DNA of 64,000 nt from Pseudomonas sp. B6002 (GTDB taxonomy: Bacteria; Pseudomonadota; Gammaproteobacteria; Pseudomonadales; Pseudomonadaceae), in the NCBI RefSeq assembly GCF_013385985.1, contig NZ_JACAOY010000007.1, forward strand, positions 124,001 to 188,000. The letters run 5' to 3'. Positions 8,275 to 17,345 of the stretch are shown here, one piece after another. The first letter of the stretch is position 1. The number at the start of each line of letters is the position of its first letter. The notes under the pieces are model-generated. The model was not told where the DNA came from, made no database searches, and saw only the letters and a list, made by a program, of their open reading frames with translations. Position numbers and translations under genes: made by a program.

Positions 8275-9717
8275 ATGAGCACAGCAATCAGTCCGACTGC
8301 TTATAACTATAAGGTAGTCCGCCAGTTCGCCATCATGACGGTGGTCTGGGGGATCCTTGGCATGGGGCTCGGGGTGTTCATCGCCTCGCAACTGGTTTGG
8401 CCGGAATTGAATTTCGGTTTGCCATGGACGACCTTTGGCCGCCTGCGCCCACTGCACACCAACCTGGTGATTTTCGCCTTCGGTGGATGTGCATTGTTTG
8501 CCACCTCCTACTATGTCGTGCAGCGAACCTGCCAGACGCGACTGATCTCCGACGGCCTCGCCGCCTTCACCTTCTGGGGCTGGCAAGCGGTCATCGTCGG
8601 CGCGGTAGTCACCCTGCCGCTGGGCTACACCACCACCAAGGAATACGCCGAGCTGGAATGGCCCATCGCCATTTTGCTCGCCATCGTGTGGGTGACCTAT
8701 GCCGTGGTGTTCTTCGGCACCATCGTCAAGCGCAAGACCAAACACATCTATGTCGGCAACTGGTTCTACGGGGCCTTCATCCTCGTGACGGCGATGCTGC
8801 ACATCGTCAACCACGCCTCCCTGCCGGTCAGCCTGTTCAAGTCCTACTCGGCCTACGCCGGGGCGACGGATGCGATGATCCAGTGGTGGTACGGCCACAA
8901 CGCCGTGGGGTTCTTCCTCACCACCGGTTTCCTGGGGATGATGTACTACTTCGTGCCCAAGCAGGCCGAGCGTCCTATCTACTCCTATCGCCTGTCCATC
9001 GTGCACTTCTGGGCACTGATCACCCTGTACATCTGGGCCGGTCCGCACCACCTGCACTACACCGCGCTGCCGGACTGGGCGCAGTCCCTGGGCATGGCGA
9101 TGTCGATCATCCTGCTGGCCCCGAGCTGGGGCGGCATGATCAACGGCATGATGACCCTGTCGGGCGCCTGGCATAAATTGCGCACCGACCCGATCCTGCG
9201 CTTCCTCGTGGTGTCCCTGGCGTTCTACGGCATGTCGACCTTCGAAGGGCCGATGATGGCGATCAAGACCGTCAACTCGCTGTCCCACTACACCGACTGG
9301 ACCATCGGCCATGTACACGCCGGCGCCCTCGGTTGGGTGGCGATGATCTCCATCGGCGCGCTGTACCACATGATCCCCAAACTGTTCGGTCGCCCACAGA
9401 TGCACAGCGTCGGCCTGATCAACGCGCACTTCTGGCTGGCCACCATCGGCACCGTGCTCTACATCGCCTCGATGTGGGTCAACGGCATCACCCAGGGCCT
9501 GATGTGGCGTGCGATCAACGATGACGGCACCCTCACCTACTCCTTCGTCGAAGCGCTGCAAGCCAGCCATCCGGGCTACATCGTGCGCGCCCTGGGCGGT
9601 GCATTCTTTGCCTCCGGCATGTTCCTGATGGCCTACAACGTGTGGCGCACCGTGCGTGCCGCCGACCCGGTAGAAGCCGAAGCCGCCGCCAAGATCGCCG
9701 TTGTGGGAGCTCACTGA
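8275..9717 (+). CDS. ccoN: cbb3 cytochrome c oxidase subunit I CcoN (second copy, cco-1 position)
   Basis: A 480-residue catalytic subunit, a close paralogue of the product at 3781. It retains the same ligand motifs ([34 protein letters not shown]). The ATG at 8275 gives [13 protein letters not shown]; an upstream frame would cover the promoter region. The N- and C-terminal ends differ most from the first copy, while the middle is nearly identical in DNA. By comparison with P. aeruginosa order, this copy, nearest ccoG, corresponds to cco-1. The TGA overlaps the ccoO ATG by one base. Confidence 0.95.
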   Translation: MSTAISPTAYNYKVVRQFAIMTVVWGILGMGLGVFIASQLVWPELNFGLPWTTFGRLRPLHTNLVIFAFGGCALFATSYYVVQRTCQTRLISDGLAAFTFWGWQAVIVGAVVTLPLGYTTTKEYAELEWPIAILLAIVWVTYAVVFFGTIVKRKTKHIYVGNWFYGAFILVTAMLHIVNHASLPVSLFKSYSAYAGATDAMIQWWYGHNAVGFFLTTGFLGMMYYFVPKQAERPIYSYRLSIVHFWALITLYIWAGPHHLHYTALPDWAQSLGMAMSIILLAPSWGGMINGMMTLSGAWHKLRTDPILRFLVVSLAFYGMSTFEGPMMAIKTVNSLSHYTDWTIGHVHAGALGWVAMISIGALYHMIPKLFGRPQMHSVGLINAHFWLATIGTVLYIASMWVNGITQGLMWRAINDDGTLTYSFVEALQASHPGYIVRALGGAFFASGMFLMAYNVWRTVRAADPVEAEAAAKIAVVGAH

Positions 9718-10325
9718 TGAAGCATGAAGTAGTCGAGAAGAATATCGGCCTGCTGGCCTTCTTCATGGTCATCGCCGTGAGCATCGGCGGCCTGACCCAG
9801 ATCGTCCCGTTGTTTTTCCAGGACGTGACCAACAAGCCGGTCGAAGGCATGAAGCCGCGCACCGCCCTTGAGGTTGAAGGCCGTGACGTCTACATCGCCA
9901 ACGGCTGCGTGGGTTGCCACTCGCAAATGATCCGTCCGTTCCGCGCCGAAACCGAACGCTATGGCCACTACTCGGTCGCCGGTGAAAGCGTGTGGGACCA
10001 CCCGTTCCTGTGGGGCTCCAAGCGCACCGGCCCGGACCTGGCCCGTGTCGGCGGACGCTACTCCGATGACTGGCAGCGTGCGCACTTGTACAACCCGCGC
10101 AACGTGGTGCCTGAGTCGAAAATGCCGGCCTACCCGTTCCTCGTGGAAAACAAGCTCGACGGCAAGGACACCGCGAAGAAACTCGAAGTCTTGCGCACCC
10201 TGGGCGTGCCTTACACCGATGAAGACATCGCCGGTGCAGCCGCCGCCGTGAAGGGCAAGACCGAAATGGACGCACTGGTGGCCTACCTGCAAGGCCTGGG
10301 CACCATCATCAAAAGCAAACGGTGA
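9717..10325 (+). CDS. ccoO: cbb3 oxidase monoheme subunit CcoO (second copy)
   Basis: A 202-residue membrane-anchored cytochrome c with an N-terminal helix and one heme site, here CVGCHSQM, where the first copy has CVQCHSQM. The rest of the protein is closely similar ([25 protein letters not shown]). It starts in the ccoN stop (TGATG), so it is translationally coupled. It has the same role as in the first operon: electron relay from CcoP to CcoN. Confidence 0.94.
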   Translation: MKHEVVEKNIGLLAFFMVIAVSIGGLTQIVPLFFQDVTNKPVEGMKPRTALEVEGRDVYIANGCVGCHSQMIRPFRAETERYGHYSVAGESVWDHPFLWGSKRTGPDLARVGGRYSDDWQRAHLYNPRNVVPESKMPAYPFLVENKLDGKDTAKKLEVLRTLGVPYTDEDIAGAAAAVKGKTEMDALVAYLQGLGTIIKSKR

Positions 10326-10330
10326 TCTTC

Positions 10331-10516
10331 ATGGATATCGGGATGATTCGTGGCCTGGGCACCGTTGTGGTGATGGTGGCCTTTGTCGGCCTGGCGTTGT
10401 GGGTGTTCAGCCCCAAGCGCAAGTCGGAGTTTGAAGACGCGACCTTGCTGCCCTTTGCGGATGATCCCGAAGCCATCAAGCACGTCGAGCAAGCTTCTAG
10501 GAGTAACAAAGAATGA
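10331..10516 (+). CDS. ccoQ: cbb3 oxidase small subunit CcoQ (second copy)
   Basis: A 61-residue protein with one transmembrane helix (about residues 6-25) and the [11 protein letters not shown] turn typical of CcoQ. The ATG at 10331 is preferred over the GTG at 10322 that overlaps the ccoO stop. Its own stop overlaps the ccoP start. The tail after LLPFADD differs completely from the first copy. Confidence 0.86.
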   Translation: MDIGMIRGLGTVVVMVAFVGLALWVFSPKRKSEFEDATLLPFADDPEAIKHVEQASRSNKE

Positions 10517-11490
10517 CTACGTTCTGGAGTCTGTACGTCACAGTCCTCAGTCTGGGTACCATTTTCGCCCTGACCTGGCTGCTGCTGTCGACCCGCCGGG
10601 GGCAGCGTGCCGAACAAACGGACGAAACCGTCGGCCACTCGTTCGATGGCATCGAGGAGTACGACAACCCGCTGCCCAAGTGGTGGTTCATGCTGTTCGT
10701 TGCCACCATTATCTTTGCCCTCGGCTACCTGGCGTTGTACCCGGGCCTGGGCAACTGGAAAGGCCTGCTGCCGGGCTACAACTACCTCGACAACGACAAG
10801 CAAACCCCGTTTGCCAATGGCCAGACCGGCTGGACCGGCGTGCACGAATGGGAAAAGGAAATGGCCAAGTCGGACGCCAAGTTCGGCCCGATCTTCGCCA
10901 AGTTCGCCTCGATGCCGATTGAAGACGTTGCCAAGGACCCGCAAGCCTTGAAGATGGGTGGCCGCCTGTTCGCCTCCAACTGCTCGGTGTGCCATGGTTC
11001 CGACGCCAAGGGGGCCTATGGCTTTCCCAACCTGACTGACGCCGACTGGCGCTGGGGGGGCGAGCCGGCCACCATCAAGGAAACCATCATGAAGGGTCGC
11101 CATGCAGTGATGCCGGCCTGGCTGGATATCCTCAAGGAACAAGGCGTCAGTGATGTGGCCGCGTTCGTGGTGACCAACCTTGATGGGCGCAAGTTGCCCG
11201 AAGGCGCCAAAGCAGACGTGGCCAACGGCGAGAAACTCTTCGCCGCCAACTGCGTGGCCTGCCACGGCCCGCAAGGCAAAGGCACCCCCGCCATGGGCGC
11301 ACCTGACCTGACCCACCCGGGTGCGTTCATCTACGGTTCCAGCTTCGCCCAACTGCAGCAGACCATCCGCTACGGCCGCCAGGGCCAGATGCCTGCGCAG
11401 GAACAATTGCAGGGTAACGACAAGGTGCACTTGCTGGCGGCGTATGTTTACAGTTTGTCCCATGGGGATAAGAAGGCTGAGGAGCAGTAA
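10513..11490 (+). CDS. ccoP: cbb3 oxidase diheme subunit CcoP (second copy)
   Basis: A 325-residue diheme cytochrome c subunit. Two N-terminal membrane segments are followed by heme sites CSVCH (C157) and CVACH (C247). It is 14 residues longer than the first copy, owing to an insertion around [14 protein letters not shown] after the second helix, at the periplasmic surface. It is the last gene of the second operon. No hairpin terminator follows directly; a REP pair begins about 35 bases after the stop. Confidence 0.94.
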   Translation: MTTFWSLYVTVLSLGTIFALTWLLLSTRRGQRAEQTDETVGHSFDGIEEYDNPLPKWWFMLFVATIIFALGYLALYPGLGNWKGLLPGYNYLDNDKQTPFANGQTGWTGVHEWEKEMAKSDAKFGPIFAKFASMPIEDVAKDPQALKMGGRLFASNCSVCHGSDAKGAYGFPNLTDADWRWGGEPATIKETIMKGRHAVMPAWLDILKEQGVSDVAAFVVTNLDGRKLPEGAKADVANGEKLFAANCVACHGPQGKGTPAMGAPDLTHPGAFIYGSSFAQLQQTIRYGRQGQMPAQEQLQGNDKVHLLAAYVYSLSHGDKKAEEQ

Positions 11491-11524
11491 GGCCAGCCTG
11501 GATTTTGGAACCACAGCAATCCCC

Positions 11525-11616
11525 ATGTGGGAGGGGGCTTGCCCCCGATTGCAGTGTGTCAGTCAGTGCATCTGTCACTGATCCACCGCCATCGGGGGCA
11601 AGCCCCCTCCCACATT
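11525..11616. repeat. REP/REPIN palindromic repeat pair
   Basis: ATGTGGGAGGGGGCTTGCCC and its inverted partner ATCGGGGGCAAGCCCCCTCC lie about 50 bases apart. This is the G-rich variant of the family. Confidence 0.85.
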
Positions 11617-11675
11617 GGATCCGCAGTGTTTCAGAGGACCGAGCCAGCCAAAATCAACCCTACTTGCCAGATCAA

Positions 11676-11689
11676 TTGATCCAGGTCAC
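11676..11689. promoter_or_regulatory. Anr/FNR-like box upstream of ccoG
   Basis: TTGATCCAGGTCAC shares the left half-site and GTCA right half with the boxes before the two ccoN genes. A TATTAT at 11723-11728 downstream could serve as -10 element. Confidence 0.4.
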
Positions 11690-11810
11690 GTAGGTCGCCC
11701 CCTTTCAGCACCACCGGAGGCGTATTATTACGCCACTGCAACACCCCCAAATTTGACCCCGGTTGGCACGTACTGGCCGAGGCAAATCTCCACCGCCGTG
11801 GGATGCAATG

Positions 11811-13214
11811 ATGAGCGACCAGATACCGGTACACGACGTTACCCCCCCAGCCAAGACCGTCGACCTCTACGCCTCGCGCGAGAAAATCTACACCCGTGCC
11901 TTCACCGGCCTGTTCCGCAACCTGCGCATGCTCGGCGGCGCTGCGTTGTTCCTGCTCTACTTCGGCACGGTGTGGCTGAACTGGGGCGGCCACCAGGCGG
12001 TTTGGTGGAACCTGCCGGAGCGTAAATTCTTCATTTTTGGCGCAACCTTCTGGCCCCAGGACTTCATCCTGCTCTCGGGCATTCTGATCGTGGCAGCCTT
12101 TGGCCTGTTCTTTATCACCGTGTACGCCGGGCGCGTGTGGTGCGGCTATACCTGCCCGCAAAGCGTGTGGACGTGGATCTTCATGTGGTGCGAAAAGGTC
12201 ACCGAAGGCGACCGCAACCAACGCATCAAACTCGACAAGGCGCCCATGGGCGCCAATAAATTCCTGCGCAAGTTCAGCAAGCACACCCTGTGGTTGTTGA
12301 TCGGTTTTGTCACCGGCATGACCTTCGTCGGTTACTTCTCCCCCATCCGCGAATTGGTGTTCGACTTCTTCACCGGCCAGGCCGATGGCTGGTCGTATTT
12401 CTGGGTCGGTTTCTTCACCCTCGCCACCTACGGCAACGCCGGCTGGCTACGTGAGCAGGTGTGCATCTACATGTGCCCGTACGCACGTTTCCAGAGCGTG
12501 ATGTTCGACAAGGACACCCTGATCGTCTCCTACGACCCGCGCCGTGGCGAACTGCGTGGCCCGCGTAAAAAAGGCGTGGACTACAAGGCCCAGGGCCTGG
12601 GGGATTGCATCGACTGCACGATGTGCGTGCAGGTGTGCCCCACCGGTATCGACATCCGTGACGGCCTGCAAATCGAGTGCATCGGCTGCGCCGCGTGCAT
12701 CGACGCCTGCGACAACATCATGGACAAGATGGAATACCCGCGCGGCCTGATCAGCTACACCACCGAGCACAACCTGTCGGGGCAGAAAACCCACAAGCTG
12801 CGCCCGCGCCTGATCGGTTACGCGCTGGTGCTGCTGGCGATGATCAGCCTGCTGGTGGCGGCGTTCTTCATGCGCTCGCTGGTGGGCTTCGATGTGAGCA
12901 AGGACCGCGTGCTGTACCGCGAAAACGCCGAAGGCCGCATCGAGAACGTCTACAGCCTGAAGATCATGAACAAGGACCAGCGCGACCACACCTACGTGCT
13001 CGACGCCACGGGCCTGCCAGACCTCAAGCTGCAAGGCCGGCGTGAGATCAAGGTGGCGGCCGGCGATATCGTCAGCATGCCGGTGGAGCTGTCGAGTGCG
13101 CCGGAGCAATTGCCATCGAGCACCAACGAGGTCAAGTTCATCCTCACCGACGCCGATGACGCCAGCGTTCATATTGAAGCCAAGAGCCGATTCATCGGCC
13201 CCCAAGTTCGTTGA
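11811..13214 (+). CDS. ccoG: cbb3 oxidase assembly ferredoxin-like protein CcoG
   Basis: A 467-residue polytopic membrane protein with two 4Fe-4S clusters, needed for cbb3 oxidase maturation, probably as a copper(II) reductase. Membrane helices lie around residues 35-60, 85-110, 160-180, 195-215 and 335-355. Cysteine motifs are CGYTCPQSVW, CIDCTMCVQVCPTG and CIGCAACIDACD. The C-terminal part is an Ig-like periplasmic domain. The start MSDQIPVHDV at 11811 has another ATG directly before it; the choice is uncertain by one residue. It heads the ccoGH(I)S assembly cluster. Confidence 0.93.
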   Translation: MSDQIPVHDVTPPAKTVDLYASREKIYTRAFTGLFRNLRMLGGAALFLLYFGTVWLNWGGHQAVWWNLPERKFFIFGATFWPQDFILLSGILIVAAFGLFFITVYAGRVWCGYTCPQSVWTWIFMWCEKVTEGDRNQRIKLDKAPMGANKFLRKFSKHTLWLLIGFVTGMTFVGYFSPIRELVFDFFTGQADGWSYFWVGFFTLATYGNAGWLREQVCIYMCPYARFQSVMFDKDTLIVSYDPRRGELRGPRKKGVDYKAQGLGDCIDCTMCVQVCPTGIDIRDGLQIECIGCAACIDACDNIMDKMEYPRGLISYTTEHNLSGQKTHKLRPRLIGYALVLLAMISLLVAAFFMRSLVGFDVSKDRVLYRENAEGRIENVYSLKIMNKDQRDHTYVLDATGLPDLKLQGRREIKVAAGDIVSMPVELSSAPEQLPSSTNEVKFILTDADDASVHIEAKSRFIGPQVR

Positions 13215-13232
13215 CTTATAGAGAGCAGAACA

Positions 13233-13772
13233 ATGTCCGTAGCGACTGCCACAAGCCCCTGGTACAAGCACCTCTGGCCCTGGATCATCATCGGGATCCT
13301 GGCCTGCTCGGTGACCTTGACCCTGTCCATGGTAACCATCGCGGTGAACAACCCGGACAACCTGGTCAACGACAACTACTACGAGGCCGGCAAAGGCATC
13401 AACCGCTCCCTGGACCGCGAGCTGCTGGCCCAGACCCTGCAACTGCGCGCCAAGGTGCACCTGGACGAACTGACCGGTGAAGTCGACGTGCACCTGACCG
13501 GCAACAGCAACCCGGCCACCCTGGAACTCAACCTGATTTCCCCGACCCAGCCGGAAAAGGACCGCAAGATCAACCTGGCCCGCAGCGACACCGAACACGG
13601 CCGCTACATCGGTCAAGTCACCGACAAGGTCGAAGGCCGCCGCTTCGTGGAACTGCTGGGCGTCGAGGGCGACAAGACCTGGCGCATGTTCGAGGAAGAA
13701 CAGGTCAGCCACGACAAGGACTTGTTGCTGGGCGATGAGCCATTACAGGGTGCTGAAGACCTGAAAAAGTAA
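13233..13772 (+). CDS. ccoH: cbb3 oxidase assembly protein CcoH (FixH)
   Basis: A 179-residue protein with one N-terminal transmembrane helix (about 15-37) and a periplasmic domain, as in FixH/CcoH, which associates with assembling cbb3 oxidase and is needed for its stability. The motif NPDNLVNDNYYEAGKGIN after the helix is typical. It lies 18 bases after ccoG and is surely co-transcribed. A REP pair separates it from ccoI. Confidence 0.9.
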   Translation: MSVATATSPWYKHLWPWIIIGILACSVTLTLSMVTIAVNNPDNLVNDNYYEAGKGINRSLDRELLAQTLQLRAKVHLDELTGEVDVHLTGNSNPATLELNLISPTQPEKDRKINLARSDTEHGRYIGQVTDKVEGRRFVELLGVEGDKTWRMFEEEQVSHDKDLLLGDEPLQGAEDLKK

Positions 13773-13789
13773 AAAGCTTGCGCTTCGCG

Positions 13790-13857
13790 CATCGCGGGCA
13801 AGCCCGCTCCCACATTGGATCGCGGTCCCCCTGTGGGAGCGGGCTTGCCCGCGATGG
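13790..13857. repeat. REP/REPIN palindromic repeat pair
   Basis: ATCGCGGGCAAGCCCGCTCC and its near-perfect inverted copy lie between ccoH and ccoI. Confidence 0.85.
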
Positions 13858-13886
13858 GGCCCCCCAGCCGACTAAGATCTCTACCC

Positions 13887-16331
13887 ATGACCACCCCCTG
13901 CTACCACTGCGCCCTCCCCGTCCCCGCGGGCAGCCGGTTCACCGCCATCATCCTCGGTGAGCGCCGCGAACTCTGCTGCCCAGGCTGCCAGGCCGTGGCC
14001 GAGGCGATTGTCGCCGGTGGCCTGGAAAGCTATTACCAGCACCGCAGCGAAGCCTCGGCGAACCCCGACGCACTGCCGGTGCAGTTGGTGGACGAACTGG
14101 CGCTGTATGACCGTGCCGACGTGCAAAAACCCTTCGTGCGCCACGCGGGCGATCTCGCCGAAACCACCCTGCTGATGGAAGGCATCAGCTGCGCCGCCTG
14201 TGGCTGGCTGATCGAAAAACACCTGCGCCGCCTGCCCGCCGTGGCCGAGGTACGGCTGAACCTATCCAACCACCGTTTGCATGTGCAGTGGGCCGACGGC
14301 CAATTGCCGTTGAGCCAATTGCTCAGCGAGTTGCGCCATATCGGTTACGCCGCCCATCCCTATCAGGCCGACCGCGCCGCCGAACAACTGGCCAGCGACA
14401 ACCGCCGCGCCTTGCGCCAACTGGGCGTCGCCGGGTTGCTGTGGTTCCAGGCCATGATGGCGACCATGGCCACTTGGCCCGAATTCAATATCGACCTGAG
14501 CCCGGAACTGCACGTCATCCTGCGCTGGGTGGCGATGTTCCTGACAACGCCCATCGTGTTCTACAGCTGCGCGCCGTTTTTCAAAGGCGCCCTGCGCGAC
14601 CTGCGCACCCGCCACCTGACCATGGATGTCTCGGTGTCCCTGGCCATCGGCGGCGCTTACCTGGCGGGTATCTGGACCGCCATCACCGGCGTGGGCGAGC
14701 TGTATTTCGACGCGGTCGGCATGTTTGCGCTGTTCCTGCTGGCGGGCCGCTACCTGGAACGACGAGCCAGGGAACGCACCGCCGCCGCGACCGCACAGTT
14801 GGTTAATCTGCTGCCCGCCTCATGCCTGCGTTTGAAGGGCGATGGCCAGAGCGAACGCATCCTGCTGAGCGAACTGGCCCTGGGTGATCGCGTGCTGGTG
14901 CACCCCGGCGCTGTGCTGCCGGCCGATGGCGTGATCCTCGATGGTCAATCGAGCATCGACGAATCCCTGCTCACCGGCGAATACCTGCCGCAACCCCGAG
15001 ACGTTGGCGACAGCGTCACGGCGGGCACCCTCAATGTCGAAGGCGCGTTGACCGTTGAAGTACGCGCCCTGGGCCATGACACGCGCCTGTCCGCCATCGT
15101 GCGCCTGCTGGATCGGGCTCAGGCCGAAAAACCGCGCCTGGCTCAAATCGCCGACCGCGCTGCGCAATGGTTCCTGTTGTGTTCGCTGATTGCGGCGGCC
15201 GTGATCGGCCTGGTGTGGTGGGAGCTGGACTCATCACGCGCCTTCTGGATCGTGCTGGCCATGCTGGTGGCAACCTGCCCTTGCGCGTTGTCCCTGGCCA
15301 CGCCCACCGCGCTCACCGCTGCCACTGGCACCCTGCACAAACTCGGGCTGTTGCTGACCCGTGGCCATGTGCTGGAAGGCCTGAACCAGATCGACACGGT
15401 GATCTTCGACAAGACTGGCACCCTCACCGAAGGCCGCCTGGCATTACGCGCGATTCGTCCCTTGGGTGCGTTGGGCAGCGATGACTGCCTGAGCCTCGCC
15501 GCCGCCCTGGAAAACCGCTCCGAACACCCCATCGCCCGTGCGTTTGGCCGTGCGCCACTGGCCGCCGACGAAGTGCTCAGCGCGCCAGGCCTGGGGCTGG
15601 AAGGACGTGTGGGTGAGCGCCTGCTGCGCATCGGCCAGCCGGGCTATGTGTGTGAGCTCAGCGGTTGCCCCCTGCCTGATTCACCCGATGAAGCCGGCCA
15701 ATGGCTGCTGCTGGGTGATCGCAGCGGCGCCCTCGCCTGGTTCGTGCTCGATGACCGCCTGCGCAGTGATGCGCCCGCGCTGCTGGCCGCGTGCAAGGCC
15801 CGTGGCTGGCGCACGTTGCTGCTGTCGGGGGACAGCTCGCCGATGGTCGCCAGCGTGGCCCTTGAGCTGGGCATCGATGAAGCCCGTGGCGGCCTGCGCC
15901 CGGACGACAAGTTGCAGGTGCTGCAACAGCTGCACCGCGAAGGCCGCAAGGTGCTGATGCTCGGCGATGGCGTCAACGATGTGCCGGTGCTGGCCGCTGC
16001 CGACATCAGCGTGGCGATGGGCTCGGCCACGGACCTGGCCAAAACCAGCGCTGACGCGGTGCTGCTGTCCAACCGACTCGATGCCTTGGTGCAGGCATTT
16101 ACCCTGGCGCGGCGCACCCGTCGGGTGATCATTGAAAACCTGCTGTGGGCCGGGCTGTACAATGGCCTTATGCTGCCGTTTGCGGCCCTCGGTTGGGTCA
16201 CGCCGATCTGGGCGGCGGTCGGCATGTCCCTCAGTTCGTTGACCGTGGTGTTGAACGCCTTGCGCCTGACTCGCCTACCGAGCGCGCCGGCTGCCAGCGC
16301 CCCCCTGAAAACCCGCCCGCTGCCGGCCTGA
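13887..16331 (+). CDS. ccoI: copper-translocating P1B-type ATPase CcoI (FixI)
   Basis: An 814-residue copper exporter that delivers copper for the CcoN active site. The N-terminus has a Zn-ribbon-like CYHC (C5-C8) and CPGC (31-34), then a heavy-metal-binding CAAC (C102, C105). The membrane CPC motif is at 464-466. The phosphorylated aspartate is D508 in DKTGTLTEG, and the hinge motif GDGVND is near 693. About eight helices. The ATG at 13887 gives MTTPCYHC; a longer frame would run into the REP pair. FixI-type pumps export copper slowly for oxidase assembly rather than for resistance, and the gene context supports that role. Confidence 0.94.
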   Translation: MTTPCYHCALPVPAGSRFTAIILGERRELCCPGCQAVAEAIVAGGLESYYQHRSEASANPDALPVQLVDELALYDRADVQKPFVRHAGDLAETTLLMEGISCAACGWLIEKHLRRLPAVAEVRLNLSNHRLHVQWADGQLPLSQLLSELRHIGYAAHPYQADRAAEQLASDNRRALRQLGVAGLLWFQAMMATMATWPEFNIDLSPELHVILRWVAMFLTTPIVFYSCAPFFKGALRDLRTRHLTMDVSVSLAIGGAYLAGIWTAITGVGELYFDAVGMFALFLLAGRYLERRARERTAAATAQLVNLLPASCLRLKGDGQSERILLSELALGDRVLVHPGAVLPADGVILDGQSSIDESLLTGEYLPQPRDVGDSVTAGTLNVEGALTVEVRALGHDTRLSAIVRLLDRAQAEKPRLAQIADRAAQWFLLCSLIAAAVIGLVWWELDSSRAFWIVLAMLVATCPCALSLATPTALTAATGTLHKLGLLLTRGHVLEGLNQIDTVIFDKTGTLTEGRLALRAIRPLGALGSDDCLSLAAALENRSEHPIARAFGRAPLAADEVLSAPGLGLEGRVGERLLRIGQPGYVCELSGCPLPDSPDEAGQWLLLGDRSGALAWFVLDDRLRSDAPALLAACKARGWRTLLLSGDSSPMVASVALELGIDEARGGLRPDDKLQVLQQLHREGRKVLMLGDGVNDVPVLAAADISVAMGSATDLAKTSADAVLLSNRLDALVQAFTLARRTRRVIIENLLWAGLYNGLMLPFAALGWVTPIWAAVGMSLSSLTVVLNALRLTRLPSAPAASAPLKTRPLPA

Positions 16332-16353
16332 GCCGTGCGGGCATGGAGTGCAG

Positions 16354-16566
16354 ATGCCAGCTCTATACGTGATGATCCCGGCGGCGCTGCTGTTAGTGGG
16401 TGTCGCCATTTACATCTTCTTCTGGGCCGTGGACAGCGGCCAGTACGACGACCTCGACGGCCCGGCCCACAGCGTGCTGTTCGACGACCAGGACCCGAAC
16501 CACCTGGCTGGCGTCGAAGAGGCCAATAGCCCCGAACAACCGCCCAAAGATCCACCCCATGCTTGA
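16354..16566 (+). CDS. ccoS: cbb3 oxidase assembly protein CcoS (FixS)
   Basis: A 70-residue protein with one N-terminal helix and the characteristic IYIFFWAVDSGQYDDLD sequence of CcoS, which is required for heme and copper insertion into CcoN. The ATG at 16354 (MPALYVMIP) has GGAG about seven bases before it. It overlaps the next gene by 8 bases. The C-terminal tail is acidic and proline-rich, and probably disordered. Confidence 0.9.
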   Translation: MPALYVMIPAALLLVGVAIYIFFWAVDSGQYDDLDGPAHSVLFDDQDPNHLAGVEEANSPEQPPKDPPHA

Positions 16567-17242
16567 ATTGGCGCCACTGCTGGTCTCTGCGCTGATCCTC
16601 GGCTTGCTCGGTGGTGGCCATTGCCTGGGCATGTGCGGCGGACTGATGGGCGCCCTCACCCTGGCGATCCCCAAGGAGCAACGCAGCCGCCGTTTCAGGC
16701 TGCTGCTGGCGTACAACCTGGGGCGCATCCTCAGCTATGCGGCTGCCGGCGTGCTGATCGGCCTGGCCGGCTGGGCCGTGGCGAACAGCCCGGCCGCGAT
16801 GTTCATGCGTGTGCTGGCCGGGTTGCTGCTGATCAGCATGGGCCTGTACCTGGCCGGATGGTGGAGCGGCCTGACCCGCATCGAAGCCCTGGGGCGGGGC
16901 CTGTGGCGGCATATCCAGCCGGTGGCCAGCCGCTTGCTGCCAGTGTCCAGCCTGCCCCGCGCCTTGCTGCTGGGCGCGCTGTGGGGTTGGTTGCCCTGCG
17001 GGTTGGTCTACAGCACCTTGCTGTGGGCGGCGAGCCAGGGCAATGCGCTGGACAGCGGCTTGTTGATGTTGGCGTTTGGAGTGGGCACGTGGCCGGTGCT
17101 ATTGGCCACGGGGTTGGCCGCCGAACGCGTCACGGCGCTGCTGCGCAAACGCAGTGTGCGGATGGCGGGCGGTTTGCTCGTGATCCTGTTTGGCATCTGG
17201 ACGTTGCCGGGTCCACACCAGCACTGGCTAATGGGCCATTAA
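16559..17242 (+). CDS. sulfite exporter TauE/SafE family (CcoS-linked) membrane protein
   Basis: A 227-residue protein with about six transmembrane helices. GGGHCLGMCGGLMGAL near the N-terminus is the cysteine-bearing signature of the SafE-like proteins found after ccoS. Proteins of this kind are linked to copper or thiol transport, but the exact role in oxidase biogenesis is not settled. The start overlaps the ccoS stop by 8 bases, so it belongs to the ccoIS operon. It ends about 30 bases before the hemN Anr box. Confidence 0.85.
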   Translation: MLELAPLLVSALILGLLGGGHCLGMCGGLMGALTLAIPKEQRSRRFRLLLAYNLGRILSYAAAGVLIGLAGWAVANSPAAMFMRVLAGLLLISMGLYLAGWWSGLTRIEALGRGLWRHIQPVASRLLPVSSLPRALLLGALWGWLPCGLVYSTLLWAASQGNALDSGLLMLAFGVGTWPVLLATGLAAERVTALLRKRSVRMAGGLLVILFGIWTLPGPHQHWLMGH

Positions 17243-17271
17243 ATCGCCATGTGGCATAGCGCCGCTCCCCG

Positions 17272-17285
17272 TTGATGCAAATCAA
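17272..17285 (+). promoter_or_regulatory. perfect Anr/FNR box of the hemN promoter
   Basis: TTGATGCAAATCAA matches TTGAT-N4-ATCAA exactly. Its centre (17278.5) lies about 41 bases before a start at about 17320, and TAGACT at 17308-17313 sits where the -10 element should be: a textbook class II site. Confidence 0.85.
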
Positions 17286-17345
17286 GATGCCATCTCCACC
17301 GCGCCCCTAGACTCGGCCCATTAGCCTATTCCGGGGAGCGCCCGC

